Shown here piece after piece: positions 1-8,600 of a DNA stretch of 64,000 bases. A program made the position numbers and the translations under genes. How positions within the stretch are numbered: position 1 is the stretch's first letter; every line of letters begins with the position of its first letter. The notes beneath the pieces are model-generated. The model saw nothing but the letters and a program-made list of their open reading frames with translations. It had not been told where the DNA came from and ran no database searches. Where the stretch lies: NCBI RefSeq assembly GCF_947087965.1, contig NZ_CAMUES010000004.1:62001-126000 (forward strand), written 5' to 3'. The DNA comes from an uncultured Mobiluncus sp. (GTDB lineage Bacteria > Actinomycetota > Actinomycetes > Actinomycetales > Actinomycetaceae).

Positions 1-230
1 TGATGCCCATTGTGGTGGACATCATCGAAGAACTCGGTTCGGACGGCTACGTGTACGGCCACCTCGATGGTGCGGAACAAGGGACTTCCGGTTCAGTCAC
101 GGAAGATCACCTGGTGGTGCGGGTACCTCCGCGTACTGCTCCGAAGCCGGGCAGCGTCATGAATGTGCGGATTACCCCAGGTCACCAGCACGTCTTTAGC
201 GCCGCGACCGGCAAGCGCCTGCCCGACTAA
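1..230 (+). CDS. Sugar ABC transporter ATP-binding protein, C-terminal end (partial)
   Basis: Only the last ~76 codons are in the window; the reading frame is open to the left edge, so the ATG at 3 is probably internal. The visible part resembles the C-terminal TOBE/OB-like domain of MalK/UgpC/MsmX-type ATPases: a VDIIEELGSDGYVYG stretch, then a basic segment and the closing FSAATGKRLPD (these ATPases often end in HLFD-like or similar residues). Such ATPases power binding-protein-dependent uptake of oligosaccharides or glycerol-3-phosphate from the cytoplasmic face. The nucleotide-binding domain lies outside the window, so substrate and exact subfamily cannot be decided. A GC-rich hairpin (354-386) lies downstream. 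Confidence 0.75.
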   Translation, partial: MPIVVDIIEELGSDGYVYGHLDGAEQGTSGSVTEDHLVVRVPPRTAPKPGSVMNVRITPGHQHVFSAATGKRLPD

Positions 231-237
231 GTAACCC

Positions 238-319
238 GCCGGGTTGCCGGGTCTGTGCATCAGGCTTAGGTGGGCCGGTCAATGCAAAAGGCCGGGTTGC
301 CGTGTCTGCGCCTCAGGCC
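238..319. repeat. 29-bp imperfect direct repeat, 53-bp period
   Basis: Copies at 238-266 and 291-319 match at 25 of 29 positions. Both contain GCCGGGTTGCCG and a CAGGC end. They lie just after the stop codon of the transporter gene. Function unknown. Confidence 0.6.
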
Positions 320-353
320 GGGTCACGTTTCGGCGAATAACGCAAACTCATCT

Positions 354-386
354 GGGTGGTTCCCGCTAACTGGGCGGGAACCACCC
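354..386 (+). terminator. Hairpin after transporter gene
   Basis: Perfect 13-bp arms (354-366 GGGTGGTTCCCGC, 374-386) with a 7-nt loop. There is no U-tract after it, so termination would need another factor, or it is a processing/stability element. Confidence 0.5.
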
Positions 387-632
387 GTGTATTTCCGCCT
401 GAAATCTTCGCGCCTACCCTGGCCCGATTCGGATTTTCCTAACGATTTACGCAACGGCCGGAAATGTTAAATTTAGTTGCCGTTTATGAGTGAAACATGT
501 AAATTTGAAAATAGTTTTGCTGGTGGTTGGCAGTTTTCAGTGTCACCCCATCACAACTGTGAAAGCTATTTGAATAAACCCCCTCAACTGGCAGGTAATC
601 AACACCACCAAAACCCAACCACCTGCCGGTTG

Positions 633-668
633 AAACTGGGCGATTCTGGATTCCAGAATCGCCCAGTT
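633..668. terminator. Strong intrinsic terminator
   Basis: Arms AAACTGGGCGATTCTGGA (633-650) and its complement (651-668) form a near-continuous 16-18 bp stem, followed by a T run to 672. Its position downstream of the minus-strand regulator (stop at 745) and of the plus-strand transporter gene fits a bidirectional terminator. Confidence 0.8.
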
Positions 669-744
669 TTTTCTGAACCATCAGTTGTCCCGGCCAGCTA
701 CGCCCCACCCAGAGCCCCGGATTCGCCAGCGGCCCGTTTGCCCC

Positions 745-2247
745 TCAGTCAGCGGCGTGTTTATCCAGGAATTCGTAGACCTCGCGATCGTCCACGCCGG
801 GGAAAGTTCCCGGCGGGGTCGCCGCCAGCAAATGCGAGTGAACCTTGACGGAAGGCCAGGCGTAACGCGCCCATTTGGCCTGTAAATCTGCGGAAGGCTC
901 CCGGCAGCAAGTCGCGGCGGGACAGCTGGATTGGAAACGCCGCGGGGTGTCCCGACCGCGAAAGAACTGGGCGTGTTCAAAGGGAGTGCCCACCGAAATC
1001 GAAAAGTCCCCTGCTCGGTAGTGTTCCAGCTTGGACACCGACCAATAGGTACCAGTAGGGGTGTCCGTGTATTGATAATACGGAGCTGCCGGGTCGATTT
1101 GTGCAAACAGCTGGCGAGCTCCGAATTTGCGGCACGCCAGCTGCCCTTCAATCGAACCATCATTATGCGTGGGAAACACTACACCATCGTTGGCATAGGC
1201 CTTATAGATAGTGCCGTCCGTGCCAACTCGCAAGAAGTGCGCCGTAATGCCCAAGTGCCGGGTCGCCAGGTTCGTGAACCGGTGGGCGGCGGTCTCATAG
1301 GTAACGGCGACCCGGTCCGACAGATCCAAGATGGACAAATCCCGACGCCGCTTGTCCTCCATCAGCTGGGCGACAGTGGCGGTTTCCGGCATCAGCACAG
1401 CCGAGGCGAAATAGTTAGCCTCGACCCGTTGGCGCAAGAACTCGTGGTAGGACGTGGGTTTGGGATGATTTAACGCCTGGTCCCCCAGGGCACGAAGAAT
1501 CAGGTTGCGTTGGTCGCGATCGCGGGCTTCCAGGGAGTTCAGATAAATTCGCTGGTGTTTCAAGTCGGTGATGGAACGCGCCCCGCGCGGCAAGTCGGGT
1601 AGCTTAACTATGGAAAATCCCAGGTAGTTGGCGATTTCTTCGACTCCGGATTGCAACAGCGGCCCGCCGGTGAAACCGGTCGCCTCGGTGATTTCCGTGG
1701 CGAGCTGTTCAATATCAGCCAGGTAGTTGTCTTTGTGGTGCATCTCGATATGCAGCTGTTGATTGGCTTTCCGGGCCGCCTCGGGGGAATCCAGACTGAT
1801 TTTCGTGATTTGCCGCAGTTTCCGGTGCGTTGCGACCAGCGCTTTCAACGCGTCGTGAGGCAGCCGCGGACCAATATGCACTTGGGGAATGCCCATTTTG
1901 ACCGCCTCCGCACTGGTCTGGCACTCGTTCAGTTCCAGTTCTAGCGCGGCTCTCTCGTTGGGCGGACTGGGCTGCATCAACGTTTCGACACTGACCCCCA
2001 ACGCCGCCGCAATGGCAGTGAGCAGGCTCAATCTCGGTTCGCGTTTGCCGTTCTCGATTTGGCTCAGAAGGGAGGTGGCGCGCTTGACCCGTTCCCCCAA
2101 GACGGTCAGGGTCATGCCTTGGCTGGTGCGAGCGTAGCGAATCCGGGCTCCCAAGGTCGCTAAATCGATATCGTGGTGGCGTTTACCCACTTCAGCCGGG
2201 GGCAAGGGGGCAGGGATTTCACCGCGTACGGGCTTTTTAGTGGTCAT
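745..2247 (-). CDS. ramB: RamB-like XRE/ImmA-IrrE/ScfR regulator of acetate metabolism
   Basis: About 500 residues. After a basic N-terminal tail there is an XRE helix-turn-helix (LGARIRYARTSQGMTLTVLG... SLLSQIENGKREP), then a central ImmA/IrrE-like region and a C-terminal short-chain-fatty-acyl regulator (DUF2083) domain with a Cys-containing tail (SCPAATCC). This architecture is that of RamB of Corynebacterium and Mycobacterium, which controls isocitrate lyase and malate synthase. Gene position supports this: it is divergent from aceA-aceB. I chose the ATG at 2247 because AGAGGTG lies 6-7 nt upstream; an upstream in-frame start at 2328 would read through the operator-like repeat at 2298-2322. 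Whether it is repressor or activator here, and its effector, are inferred only from the family. Confidence 0.85.
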   Translation of the reverse strand: MTTKKPVRGEIPAPLPPAEVGKRHHDIDLATLGARIRYARTSQGMTLTVLGERVKRATSLLSQIENGKREPRLSLLTAIAAALGVSVETLMQPSPPNERAALELELNECQTSAEAVKMGIPQVHIGPRLPHDALKALVATHRKLRQITKISLDSPEAARKANQQLHIEMHHKDNYLADIEQLATEITEATGFTGGPLLQSGVEEIANYLGFSIVKLPDLPRGARSITDLKHQRIYLNSLEARDRDQRNLILRALGDQALNHPKPTSYHEFLRQRVEANYFASAVLMPETATVAQLMEDKRRRDLSILDLSDRVAVTYETAAHRFTNLATRHLGITAHFLRVGTDGTIYKAYANDGVVFPTHNDGSIEGQLACRKFGARQLFAQIDPAAPYYQYTDTPTGTYWSVSKLEHYRAGDFSISVGTPFEHAQFFRGRDTPRRFQSSCPAATCCREPSADLQAKWARYAWPSVKVHSHLLAATPPGTFPGVDDREVYEFLDKHAAD

Positions 2248-2297
2248 CAGCGCACCTCTAAATTCTTCCCCGCGAAGGGGACGCTCTTTCTCACTTA

Positions 2298-2322
2298 TGT
2301 GAAAGTTTAGGATTTTTTCACA
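2298..2322. promoter_or_regulatory. Operator candidate: TGTGAAA-N11-TTTCACA
   Basis: Perfect 7-bp inverted repeat (2298-2304, 2316-2322), with a further related half-site TTTCTCA at 2288-2294. It sits 51 nt before the regulator's start, as expected for autoregulation. No experimental motif for this organism is known to me. Confidence 0.5.
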
Positions 2323-2370
2323 TCCCAATTTTACGCATTAGGGGTCAAGTAAAGCATTTTTTTATCTTAT

Positions 2371-2394
2371 TGTAAACATTTGTATTTTTTTACA
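2371..2394. promoter_or_regulatory. Operator candidate upstream of aceA: TGTAAA-N12-TTTACA
   Basis: 6-bp inverted repeat (2371-2376, 2389-2394) in a strongly AT-rich stretch of the ramB-aceA intergenic region. It resembles the 2298-2322 element (one G/A change in each arm, almost the same spacing), so both could be bound by the same regulator. Confidence 0.4.
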
Positions 2395-2521
2395 CTATTT
2401 TGCCTTGAAAACGCCGACAAACCAGCACCACAATAAAACTAATAAAAGTTTTCACTCAATGGCGAGCCTACAACCCCCGTAAGTTCACACCCTGAGTGCC
2501 CAACAAGTTAGGAACCGCAAA

Positions 2522-3811
2522 ATGACCGAAACTGCTGAACAACGCATTGCCCGTGTAGGCGCCGAAATCGACAAAGACTGGAAGACCAACCCTCGCTGGA
2601 AAGGGGTCGTGCGCGATTACACCGGTGAACAGGTCGCTCGCCTCCAGGGCTCCCTCACTCAGGAACACACTTTAGCACGGCTGGGCGCTGAGAAACTCTG
2701 GAAGGCGCTGCACGAGAACGACTACGTGCACGCTTTGGGCGCCATTACCGGTAATCAGGCCGTAGAAATGGCCAAGGCCGGTTTGAAAGCTATCTACCTG
2801 TCCGGCTGGCAGGTCGCTGGCGACGGCAACTCTGCCTCTGAAACCTACCCCGACCAGTCCCTTTACCCCTACGATTCGGTGCCGAAGATGGTCAAGCGGA
2901 TTAACAATGCCCTGGTGCGCGCCGATCAGGTGGATTACTCCGAAGGCAAGTCCGATGTGGACTACTTCCTGCCTATCGTGGCTGACGCGGAAGCTGGTTT
3001 CGGCGGCCCGCTGAATGCTTACGAACTGGCCAAGCATCTGATTGAGGCCGGTGCTTCCGGGATGCACTACGAGGATCAGCTGTCCTCGGCAAAGAAGTGC
3101 GGTCACTTGGGCGGCAAGGTGTTGATTCCGACCCAGCAGCACATCCAAAACTTGAAGGCGGCCCGTTTGGCGGCTGACGTGGAAGGCGTGCCGACCTTGC
3201 TGGTGGCTCGTACCGACTCCTTGGGCGCGAACCTCATCACCTCCGATGTGGACGAAACCGACAAGCCGTTCTTGACCGGCGAGCGTTCCCCCGAAGGCCA
3301 CTACTACACCACGGCAGGCGTGGACGTGGTTATCGCGCGTTTACTCGCTTTTGCCCCCTACGCAGACTTGCTGTGGGTCGAGACGAACACCCCGGATCCC
3401 GACGTCGCCCGCAAGGTCGCCGAAGCGGTCAAGGGCAAGTACCCGGACAAGATGCTGGCCTACAACTGCTCGCCGTCCTTCAACTGGAAAGCCAACCTGT
3501 CCGACGATCAAATCGCTTCCTTCCAGAAGGACTTGGGCGCGATGGGTTACGCCTTCCAGTTCATCACTCTGGCGGGCTTCCACCAGATCAACTACGGCAT
3601 GTTCGACCTGGCCTACGGCTACGCTCGCGAGGGCATGAGCGCCTACGTGAAGCTGCAACAGGCCGAGTTCGCCTCCGAATCTCGCGGCTACACCGCCACC
3701 AAGCACCAGCGTGAGGTTGGTGCGGGCTACTTCGACTTGGTGTCCACCACCGTGAACCCCGAATCCTCCACCTTGGCGCTGAAGGGTTCTACCGAAGAAG
3801 CCCAGTTCTAA
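2522..3811 (+). CDS. aceA: Isocitrate lyase
   Basis: 429 residues, the usual length of bacterial isocitrate lyase. Cleaves isocitrate to glyoxylate and succinate, the first committed step of the glyoxylate shunt, in the cytoplasm. The catalytic KKCGHLGGKVLIPTQQH motif is present near residue 190, preceded by the metal-binding VADAEAGFGG. AGGA lies 8-11 nt before the ATG. It is followed by malate synthase after a hairpin-containing gap of 102 bp, and is divergent from the RamB-like gene. Likely induced by acetate or fatty acids, by family analogy. Confidence 0.96.
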   Translation: MTETAEQRIARVGAEIDKDWKTNPRWKGVVRDYTGEQVARLQGSLTQEHTLARLGAEKLWKALHENDYVHALGAITGNQAVEMAKAGLKAIYLSGWQVAGDGNSASETYPDQSLYPYDSVPKMVKRINNALVRADQVDYSEGKSDVDYFLPIVADAEAGFGGPLNAYELAKHLIEAGASGMHYEDQLSSAKKCGHLGGKVLIPTQQHIQNLKAARLAADVEGVPTLLVARTDSLGANLITSDVDETDKPFLTGERSPEGHYYTTAGVDVVIARLLAFAPYADLLWVETNTPDPDVARKVAEAVKGKYPDKMLAYNCSPSFNWKANLSDDQIASFQKDLGAMGYAFQFITLAGFHQINYGMFDLAYGYAREGMSAYVKLQQAEFASESRGYTATKHQREVGAGYFDLVSTTVNPESSTLALKGSTEEAQF

Positions 3812-3836
3812 TATCGTTGCGAATTCAACCCCCAAA

Positions 3837-3878
3837 CCGGGCGGCGTCCTCGATTACGAGACCGTCGACGCCGCCCGG
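3837..3878 (+). terminator. 12-bp perfect hairpin between aceA and aceB
   Basis: CCGGGCGGCGTC (3837-3848) pairs with 3867-3878 around an 18-nt loop. No U-tract follows, so it is more likely a partial terminator or mRNA-stability element that sets aceA above aceB than a full stop. Confidence 0.5.
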
Positions 3879-3913
3879 TCACCCATCTATTGAGACATAG
3901 AAAAGAGACACAC

Positions 3914-5545
3914 ATGGAACTCCGTCCTGTGAAAGTGGTTCATCCGGTTGTCGACGGCACAGAAATTGTAGCTGAGCGCGAGGACGAAATCCTCACCCCG
4001 GAAGCCTTGACTTTCCTCAAAAAATTGCACGTGAATTTTTCCGGGCGTCGCGCCGAGTTGCTGCGTGACCGCCACGACCGCCGTCAGCAGCTGGTCAATG
4101 GGCGGCTGCCGCGCTTCTTGGTAGAGACCAAGGGCGTGCGCGAGGACGACTCGTGGAAAGTCGCCCCACTGGGTCCCGGCCTGGAGGATCGCCGGGTCGA
4201 GATGACCGGCCCGACCGACCGCAAGATGACTATTAACGCTCTAAATTCCGGGGCTGCCGCGTGGATGGCGGACTTCGAGGATGCCAACACGCCCCACTGG
4301 GAAAACGTCATTGGCGGCCAGGTCAACCTGCGTGACGCGATTGCGGGCACCATCACTTTTGATTCTCCGCAAGGCAAGCACTACGAACTAAAGGAACGCG
4401 ACATCACCAAACTGCCGACCCTGCTGGTGCGTCCGCGCGGCTGGCACTTGGTAGAAAAGCACATTATGGCTGGTAGAGAGCCGATGGTGGGCGCCTTGGT
4501 GGACTTCGGTCTGTACTTTTTCCACAACGCCAAGACGTTGATTGAAAAGGGCCGCGGGCCGTACTTTTATCTGCCAAAGATGGAGTCTCACCGCGAGGCG
4601 CGCCTGTGGGCTGACGTGTTTGCTTACGCCGAAGAGTACGTGGGGATTCCTCACGGCACAATTCGTGCCACCTGCTTGATTGAGACCATCATGGCCGCTT
4701 TCGAGATGGAAGAAATCCTCTATGAACTGCGCGATTACAGCGCCGGGCTGAACGCCGGACGTTGGGACTACATTTTCTCAATCATTAAGAAGTTCCGCGA
4801 TTCCGGCTCCAAGTACATTCTGCCGGATCGTGCTTTGGTCGGCATGACTGCCCCGATGATGCGCGCCTACACCGAGTTGTTGGTGAAAACGTGTCACAAG
4901 CGCGGGGCGTCGGCTATTGGCGGGATGTCCGCCTTTATCCCTTCGCGTGACGCGAGCGAAAACGCTGAGATTGAGCGGAAAGTCCGAGCTGATAAGTCCC
5001 GCGAGGCCGCCGATGGTTTTGACGGTTCATGGTGCGCTCACCCCGGCATGGTGCCCTACATTCGCGATGAGTTCGACAAGGTTTTGGGCACGAACCCGAA
5101 CCAAATCTCGAAGCAGCGTCCCGAGGTGAACGTTACGGCAGAGGACCTGTTGAACGTGTCTGCTACCGAGGGTGCAGTGAGCGAAGCGGGTGTGCGCACC
5201 AACATTTCGGTTTCCTTGCGCTACCTGGAATCTTGGCTGGGCGGCAACGGCGCGGTCGGTATTTTCGGCCTGATGGAAGACGCCGCGACCGCCGAGATTT
5301 CCCGCGCCCAGATTTGGCAGTGGATTCACAACCGCGTCAAGCTCGATGACGGCCGCGAGGTTACCCGCGAACTGTGCCAGTCCCTCATGGATGAGGAATC
5401 CGCGAAGTTCAAGGCTGAAATCGGGGATGACCCGCAGCGTCAAGCCAACCTGACCCGCGCGGTCCAGATTTTCAGCGACATCTCGCTGCAGGATGAGTTC
5501 CCGACTTTCCTGACCGTTCCGGTTTACGCCAACTACGTGGCCTAA
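3914..5545 (+). CDS. aceB: Malate synthase A
   Basis: 543 residues, typical of the MSA class. Condenses glyoxylate with acetyl-CoA to malate, completing the shunt begun by aceA. Family hallmarks are visible: MADFEDANTPHWENV, LLVRPRGWHLVEKH, the signature GLNAGRWDYIFS, and GTIRATCLIETIMAAFEMEEI. The start is taken at the ATG 3914, which gives the family's normal N-terminus; an in-frame TTG at 3890 would add eight residues. The Shine-Dalgarno sequence is weak (AAAAGAGA). Followed by a bidirectional terminator. Confidence 0.95.
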   Translation: MELRPVKVVHPVVDGTEIVAEREDEILTPEALTFLKKLHVNFSGRRAELLRDRHDRRQQLVNGRLPRFLVETKGVREDDSWKVAPLGPGLEDRRVEMTGPTDRKMTINALNSGAAAWMADFEDANTPHWENVIGGQVNLRDAIAGTITFDSPQGKHYELKERDITKLPTLLVRPRGWHLVEKHIMAGREPMVGALVDFGLYFFHNAKTLIEKGRGPYFYLPKMESHREARLWADVFAYAEEYVGIPHGTIRATCLIETIMAAFEMEEILYELRDYSAGLNAGRWDYIFSIIKKFRDSGSKYILPDRALVGMTAPMMRAYTELLVKTCHKRGASAIGGMSAFIPSRDASENAEIERKVRADKSREAADGFDGSWCAHPGMVPYIRDEFDKVLGTNPNQISKQRPEVNVTAEDLLNVSATEGAVSEAGVRTNISVSLRYLESWLGGNGAVGIFGLMEDAATAEISRAQIWQWIHNRVKLDDGREVTRELCQSLMDEESAKFKAEIGDDPQRQANLTRAVQIFSDISLQDEFPTFLTVPVYANYVA

Positions 5546-5569
5546 CGCCGCGGACGACGCAAAAACCAC

Positions 5570-5611
5570 AAAGAGCCGGTTTTGTACTGTTTGGTACAGA
5601 ACCGGCTCTTT
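5570..5611. terminator. Bidirectional terminator aceB / giant surface gene
   Basis: AAAGAGCCGGTT and AACCGGCTCTTT arms (5570-5582, 5600-5611) enclose a smaller GTAC/GTAC inner stem. It lies between two convergent genes. Confidence 0.8.
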
Positions 5612-5634
5612 GCTATTTCGCACTAAACCCTGGA

Positions 5635-8600
5635 TTAGCGCAGGGCGCTATAGATTTCACCACGTACTTTCTCAGTGACCGCGGCTTTCCCTCCGACCAC
5701 GTCAACCTTGCGCACGCTGGCTCGATTCCGAGTCAGGAACTGGGTAGTGGGTTTGGTTAGGGTGTCCGTCCTGGTCAGCACCAGAGGTGAACCGGTCCGG
5801 GCGGTTAGGGAAGCCGCCAGGGTCGCATCGGGGAAGTCCTTGCCGGTCGCAACGGCAATTCGACCCGGATTCGGCGGGAAGTACGCCGAGGCGACCTTTT
5901 CCGCGGTTTCGTAACGGTCGACACCGACTTGCTTCTCATCGAGATGCACCGACCGCTCGGCAGCCGCTACTGCCGGCCCACCCACTGCAACAACCTTTGC
6001 CGCCTTGGCGGAGTTCATCCAGCCTTGGCTGGTTCCATCCACCGTCCGGCGCGGAGTGAGCAACACCACGCCAACATTCTTGATGGCCGCCGACGAAGCA
6101 CTCAAAGCGTCCGGGTAGTCAACGCCGGTCGCCAGGTACACGTCGGATTTATCCTGGCCACGTGCCGCCAACAGGTGATCAGCGACGGCTCCCGCGGTAC
6201 GATAGCGGTCCTGGCCACCCAGGCGCTGTACCTGGAATCCGGCATTTTGCAGCTGAGATGCCGCCCCGGCGCTGATGGCACCGGGATTACCGACCAAGAT
6301 AACTTTCGTAAATCCGTGGGTCCGCAAAGCATCCACAACCCGACGCGGGACTTGTTTAGTCGGAGTCATCAGGATAGGCGCGTTGTAGTTAGCTGCCAAA
6401 GGACCGGCGACCAAAGCGTCAGGATAGTCGTCGTCGCGCACCAAGACCGCCGTATCTGACCACGGCAAGCTCACCTTGCCCGCGTAATCAGCGTAAGCCA
6501 CCGTCAGGTTGTTCGCCTCGGTCGGGGTCGAGGACTTGGCGCTAAAGAAGTCCAGCACTGCCAGAGACGTGTCGATTCGGTCATTCCCTCCGTGACGGAC
6601 CACCAAGGTGTCGAGGTCACGCACCGGATACGTGATGCCGGTAGACGGGCTGATGGGTGCCACACCGGGACGCGGTTCCGGAGTCGTGGTGGGAATGGGT
6701 GTGGGGTTAGTCGGCTCTGGCACAGGCTTTTCCTTCACCGTAAAGGTCACGTTACGGTAGAACGGGATGGCCACGCCCGGCAGGGTGACGCGAATCACGG
6801 CTGTATAGGTGCCAGGACGCGCCGTGTCCTTGAGTGTTACCACACCCGAGTTCGGGTCGAAGGTGAATAGGTGCTCGTTGCCGGGTGCTATGGTACCGGA
6901 CAGTTCCGCCTTGCCGCTTCCGGTATAGACCGGTGAAGAGGAGGCGCTGGTGCCTTCCGTCACCTCCGGGACTTTGATGTCCGTGGTGACGGGGGCGGCG
7001 TGCAGGGGGATGTTGACCGTCTTGGTGACCTTGTAGAGGCAAATAGCCGGTCCCGGTTTGTTCTGGCCCGGGCCATTCGGATCCATGTTGCAAGCGGTCT
7101 TATCCCACACGGTGATGGTGACCGGGATGTTTCCGCCCGAGGCTTTCGCGAGGTCGTCTGCGGTGGGGGTCCACTTGAGTTTCACCTGGTTACCAGTGGT
7201 CACCAAGTCCATATCTCCGACCTTCGCCTTATTTTTCGGGTCAGAGGCATCGTCCACCGGATGCTTCGGATCCCACAGTTGGAACCAGTAGCTCCCCAAG
7301 CCGCCCTGAGCCAGGACCGGCTTGGAAATTTGGAGATAATCCAGTCCCACGACCGCCGGGTTCATCGGTTCCACGCTCAACGCCAGGTTGTAGGGCGGAA
7401 TATGCAGGGTGTGGGAAATAATCTGGGTTTGACCGTTGGGCAGGGTGATTCGGTAGGACAACTGGTGATCCCCGGCAGCACTCGGAGTTGGGGTTCCCGA
7501 AACTGCAATAGAGCAACTGCGCGGGTCGCCGCTAGTGGCACAGTTCAAGCCCGTGACCCTGAGTCCGTCGATACTGGTGTCAGTAAAGTTAGCTCCATTA
7601 GGGCTATTAAGGCTGAACTTGCAGCTAGTCCCCGTACAGGGAGTGCCGTCCGAGTTCAGTTTCGTAACCGTAATAGGTTTGCTGGCGTTGTCTACCATAT
7701 CGGCTGGAATGGTCGTTCCAATTAACGTTGCAGGGTTTGAGGTCGGAGCCAGTTCATTGCCAATCTTGGCATCAGTAGTGCCGCCGTTTCCACTGTCGAT
7801 AGTTACGCGGCGCTTGTCGGTGACGTTCACACTGACCACAGCGGGTTTCGGGGCATTAACCCCATTGGGACCGACATACCACACGCAGAACTGCAGCGTT
7901 TGCCCTGCCGCGTCGACCGGAACTGCGGACACGCCACTGGCCAGGGAAATCGCCCCGTGGGCGTCGAGCGTCAACCAGGTCGGCATGGAACCCGTGACGG
8001 AACACCCACCCGGCGTGCCAAGTGCGCCGGTTGGCTTACCCGTAGAGAAGCCATGCTTACCGGCAGCGGTCTGCTGTCCTGATGGCAAACTGCCGATGTC
8101 AACCCGCGGGTTTTGCGGATCCTCTGCTACCAGCTGGGTGGACCCGCTCAACGAAGCCGCACCTACAGTCGTGTTAATGGTGAGGTCATAGACCTGCGGG
8201 GGACGCTGGTCGGCAATGTTCACCGTGATAGCGGCCTTCTTGGTGCGCGGGGTCGTGTCGGAGTCCGCGACCACGAAATTCCCTTCCGCGCTACCGCCAG
8301 GGATCGGAGTACCGTGGATGTTGCCTTCGGAGTCCAGCACCAGTCCGGTGGTGCCGATTGGGTAGCACGCGATCGGCTTGCTGGTCGTGCTTTTTACACC
8401 CACGGGGCAAGGTACGGGGGAAACCCGGTTTCCACCCTTGTCCTCGACGTAATAGGTGTATGGTTCTTCCCCTTTCCCTCCTGTAACTTCCAGTTTCGTA
8501 CCGGTCAACTTGTTGCCGTCAGCAATGGTGTTTACCTCGATTTTTTGCGTGCCATCCGGGTTGGTTTCCACCTTGACGTTGGTGCTGTCTTTGAAAACCA

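Larger units (their letters stand above)
231..744. other. Non-coding stretch with repeats and hairpins
   Basis: No convincing gene. Short ORFs here have no good ribosome-binding site and no recognisable product. The stretch holds a 29-bp imperfect direct repeat (238-266, 291-319), a 13-bp GC-rich hairpin (354-386), a hairpin with 12-nt arms (585-596/621-632, 11 of 12 pairing, 24-nt loop) and a strong terminator (633-668). The middle (about 425-580) is clearly more AT-rich than its surroundings. The density of structure would allow a small RNA, but no clear promoter was found. Confidence 0.6.

Noticed and set aside
270..848. Several short ORFs in the 270-850 region
   Set aside because: No ribosome-binding sites, low-complexity translations and overlap with hairpins and the terminator.
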